From NCBI GenBank assembly GCA_964344135.1, contig CAYFMF010000061.1, positions 1 through 7,596 of the forward strand: a stretch of 7,596 nt of DNA, read 5' to 3'. Of the stretch, positions 5,960-7,596 are shown one piece after another (position 1 is the stretch's first letter; every line of letters starts with the position of its first letter). Below the pieces are notes generated by a model that was not told the origin of the DNA, ran no database searches, and was given only the letters and a program-made list of their open reading frames with translations. Both the position numbers and the translations under genes were made by a program. This stretch comes from Thiopontia sp964344135. GTDB lineage: Bacteria; Pseudomonadota; Gammaproteobacteria; GCF-002020875.

Positions 5960-6664
5960 TTATTTTTCATCCTGTTTCGGCATCAGGTCGGGTCTCCTCG
6001 TCCTGGTGCGCCGCATCCCCTGCTCTCTTCTCCAGTCGGCAATCGCCTGGTGGTCTCCACTCAACAGAACCTCTGGAACCACCATTCCGTCAATCTCCTC
6101 GGGACGGCTGTAGTGGGGGCAGTCCAGCAGACCATTGGAGAAGGAGTCCTCCGATGCGGAGTCTGCATGGCCCAGTGCACCGGGCAGGAGCCGAATGAGC
6201 GCATCCATCAGGATCATTGCCGGCAGTTCGCCGCCACTGACAATGTAGTCACCGATCGAGATCTCCTCATCAACCTCGGACTCGATCAGGCGCTCATCGA
6301 TCCCCTCATATCGTCCGGCAAGCAGCAGAAGCCCATCCATCCGGCTCAGCTCCTCCACCCTTTTCTGGGTCAGCGGCGCCCCCTGTGGCGAGAGGTAGAT
6401 CAGATGAGGCCTGATTCCCTGCTCGACCTGGCTCCTGCGCGCCTGCTGAACTGCACGCCTCAGCGGTTCATAGAGCATCACCATCCCGGGGCCGCCGCCA
6501 TAGGGGCGGTCATCGACCGTGCGGTGGCGATCCTCGGTAAAGTCTCTTGGGTTCCAGCCATGAACCTCCAGCAGGCCGCGATCGACTGCCCGGCCGGTCA
6601 CCCCATATCCGGTCACTGCCTGGAGGATATCCGGAAAAATGGTGATCAGGTCAATACGCTTCAA
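5960..6664 (-). CDS. trmD: tRNA (guanine37-N1)-methyltransferase TrmD
   Basis: The 234-residue SPOUT enzyme transfers methyl from S-adenosylmethionine to N1 of G37, next to the anticodon, preventing +1 frameshifts. The trefoil-knot core is complete: PYGGGPGM (54-61), YLSPQG (90-95), AGRYEGIDER (116-125) and SIGDYIVSGGELPAM (136-150). Arg158 and Asp173 (SEDSF) correspond to the catalytic pair Arg154/Asp169 of the H. influenzae enzyme, and DCPHYSRP (181-188) follows. The start is a TTG whose last two bases form part of the rimM stop TGA (4-base overlap TTGA). The N-terminus KRIDLITIFPD aligns exactly with the family there, so coupled translation is likely. The protein ends at RRPDLMPKQDEK, about 20 residues before the E. 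coli terminus (255), so the last C-terminal helix is missing or reduced. Confidence 0.96.
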   Translation of the reverse strand: MKRIDLITIFPDILQAVTGYGVTGRAVDRGLLEVHGWNPRDFTEDRHRTVDDRPYGGGPGMVMLYEPLRRAVQQARRSQVEQGIRPHLIYLSPQGAPLTQKRVEELSRMDGLLLLAGRYEGIDERLIESEVDEEISIGDYIVSGGELPAMILMDALIRLLPGALGHADSASEDSFSNGLLDCPHYSRPEEIDGMVVPEVLLSGDHQAIADWRREQGMRRTRTRRPDLMPKQDEK

Positions 6665-7173
6665 AAGTCAGCGTCCCAATCCACGCGAATCTGCCCACCT
6701 TCAAGGTCTACCGAGACAATCCAGGGGTCAACAAAGGGGATCAGCCGCTCGCTGCCCCCCCGCTGCACAACCAGAACATCATTGGCACCCGTCTCCATCA
6801 GGTCAACAACCTCACCGAGTGACTCATCCGCAAGGTTGGCAACCTGACACCCGATCAGGTCCATCCAGTAGTATTCGCCCGTTGCCAGTGGTTTCAGATC
6901 ACCACGATCAACCCGAATTTCCGCACCAACCAGCAGCTCGGCCGCCGTGCGATCGTCAAACCCCTCCAGTTGCGCAACAACCCCCTTGCCCTGACGGTGC
7001 CCCTGTTGTACCGAGACATCACTCAGCTGCCCGTTCAGCAACAGTTGCCACCGCCGGTAACGGAGAATACTCTCTCGCGGGCCGGTGTAGGAGTGGATTT
7101 TTACCCACCCACGAACGCCAAAAAGCCCACTGATCCTGCCCAGCACTACAGGGGATTCAGTGGACTTCTTCAT
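6661..7173 (-). CDS. rimM: 16S rRNA processing protein RimM
   Basis: The 170-residue product is the 30S maturation factor RimM, which binds ribosomal protein S19 and helps assemble the 30S head. The N-terminal RimM domain carries GRISGLFGVRGWVKI (12-26). The GEYYWMDLIG segment (99-108) opens the PRC-barrel domain, followed by ETGANDVLVV (127-136) and RLIPFV (143-148). Length is normal. The ATG at 7173 has no close Shine-Dalgarno; the nearest, GAGGTGA, ends 17 bases upstream. In-frame codons between that point and an upstream stop contain no usual start. The start codon lies in the arm of a short perfect hairpin. The gene follows rpsP after 51 bases and overlaps trmD by 4 bases, in the conserved operon order. 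Confidence 0.96.
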   Translation of the reverse strand: MKKSTESPVVLGRISGLFGVRGWVKIHSYTGPRESILRYRRWQLLLNGQLSDVSVQQGHRQGKGVVAQLEGFDDRTAAELLVGAEIRVDRGDLKPLATGEYYWMDLIGCQVANLADESLGEVVDLMETGANDVLVVQRGGSERLIPFVDPWIVSVDLEGGQIRVDWDADF

Positions 7174-7183
7174 CGCGATGAAG
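7168..7183 (-). promoter_or_regulatory. 16-base palindrome enclosing the rimM start codon
   Basis: The bases CTTCATCGCGATGAAG form a perfect palindrome. In the mRNA this gives a 6-bp stem, CUUCAU with AUGAAG, closed by a CGCG tetraloop. The rimM AUG is the first three bases of the 3' arm, so it would be base-paired when the hairpin forms. A GAGGTGA Shine-Dalgarno-like element (7197-7191) lies just upstream of the hairpin. The pairing is seen directly; any role in limiting rimM translation is inference. Confidence 0.45.
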
Positions 7184-7224
7184 GGCGGTTCACCTCACTC
7201 GGGACGAGCAAGGTGGAGAGTCTA

Positions 7225-7476
7225 TCAGGCAGCAGCCTTGCTGTTCTCTTTTACCAGGCTGGCAACGCGATCAGAGAGCTGCGCACCCCTGGAGACCCAG
7301 TGCTCCAGACGCTCTGCATCCATCTCCAGACGCTTCTCATTGCCTGATGCAACAGGGTTAAAGTAACCCAGCTTCTCGAGAAAACGGCCATCACGGCTGT
7401 TTCTCTTGTCTGTTGCAACAATCCGGTAAAAAGGACGTTTTTTTGCACCACCACGTGCAAGACGAATTACTACCAT
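7225..7476 (-). CDS. rpsP: 30S ribosomal protein S16
   Basis: The 83-residue protein is bS16, needed for 30S assembly. It begins MVVIRLARGGAKKRPFYRIV and includes DKRNSRDGRFLEKLGYFNP and SDRVASLVKE, all family hallmarks; E. coli S16 has 82 residues. The open frame runs upstream to 7584, but the ATG at 7476 matches the family start and has GGAAG 6 bases before it (7487-7483). The upstream extension would read through the leader and promoter. It is the first gene of the operon, followed by rimM, trmD and rplS. Downstream, 51 non-coding bases separate it from rimM. Confidence 0.97.
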   Translation of the reverse strand: MVVIRLARGGAKKRPFYRIVATDKRNSRDGRFLEKLGYFNPVASGNEKRLEMDAERLEHWVSRGAQLSDRVASLVKENSKAAA

Positions 7477-7509
7477 TTTCTGCTTCCAATTCTCAAAAAT
7501 AAACGGATG

Positions 7510-7554
7510 AAAAAAACCGACCCCAATCAACACATCTGAGCCGGCTCCTATTGG
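7510..7554 (-). promoter_or_regulatory. Possible attenuator-like structure in the rpsP leader
   Basis: In the leader RNA, CCGGCUC (7544-7538) can pair with GGGUCGG (7523-7517, two G-U pairs) and is followed at once by seven U (7516-7510). This resembles a weak intrinsic terminator between promoter and gene. An upstream CCAAU (7554-7550) can pair with AUUGG (7527-7523), which overlaps the 3' arm of the first stem, so the two helices compete or form a pseudoknot. The pairings are visible, but the terminator stem is short and its loop is 14 bases. No known leader family is recognised. Confidence 0.3.
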
Positions 7555-7560
7555 CTGCGC

Positions 7561-7589
7561 ATTATACTGCATGAAAACCGCCAAGTGAA
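7561..7589 (-). promoter_or_regulatory. Promoter of the rpsP-rimM-trmD-rplS operon
   Basis: A perfect TATAAT (7566-7561 on the minus strand) is preceded by TTCACT (7589-7584; 4 of 6 matches to TTGACA) at 17 bases. The bases after the -10 are GCGCAGCC, a GC-rich discriminator. Transcription should start near 7554, giving a leader of about 78 bases before rpsP. The nine bases CAGTATAAT are identical to those of the rplS promoter. Confidence 0.65.
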
Positions 7590-7596
7590 GATTTTC

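Noticed and set aside
6050..6847. A 265-codon plus-strand open frame opposite trmD and rimM
   Set aside because: It crosses the trmD-rimM boundary antisense to two conserved genes and shows no recognisable domain.
7477..7584. N-terminal extension of rpsP by 36 codons
   Set aside because: The extension would translate the promoter and leader. S16 proteins start at the MVVIRLARGG methionine, which has its own GGAAG site.

Overview
This is an ordinary housekeeping stretch of a proteobacterial chromosome, almost certainly gammaproteobacterial. The proteins read as close relatives of E. coli MutS, XerD, PncC, RecA and TrmD. The gene orders rpsP-rimM-trmD-rplS and xerD-dsbC, and the pncC/recA pairing, are typical of that class. 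The DNA is moderately GC-rich and gene-dense. No gap between genes exceeds about 110 bases. I see no mobile element, CRISPR array, tRNA or rRNA, and nothing that looks like a new multi-gene system. The species cannot be named from this window.

Left part (1-1206, minus strand, read right to left): pncC (nicotinamide-nucleotide amidase), then thpR (RNA 2',3'-cyclic phosphodiesterase) overlapping it by 14 bases, then a 58-base gap with a candidate promoter and the first 28 codons of recA, which runs off the left edge. Middle (1242-3797, plus strand): mutS, divergent from pncC across a very short gap. It has no visible Shine-Dalgarno sequence, and its best promoter candidate sits almost on the start codon. 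mutS converges with dsbC across 13 bases that form part of a shared hairpin.

Right part (3811-7596, minus strand, read right to left): a strong promoter with a perfect TATAAT and a leader of about 78 bases, then rpsP (ribosomal protein S16), rimM (30S maturation factor), trmD (tRNA m1G37 methyltransferase) and rplS (ribosomal protein L19). rplS has a second promoter of its own, followed by a clear intrinsic terminator. xerD (tyrosine recombinase for chromosome dimer resolution) starts 9-10 bases beyond that terminator's T-tract, and dsbC (periplasmic disulfide isomerase) follows after 5 bases.

The genes fall into three themes: DNA repair and recombination (recA, mutS, xerD), translation (rpsP, rimM, trmD, rplS) and single-purpose enzymes (thpR, pncC, dsbC). 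The more interesting observations concern regulation: a hairpin over the rimM start codon, a possible attenuator in the rpsP leader, the terminator abutting xerD, and the possibly near-leaderless mutS. These come from reading by eye, without folding calculations or database searches.
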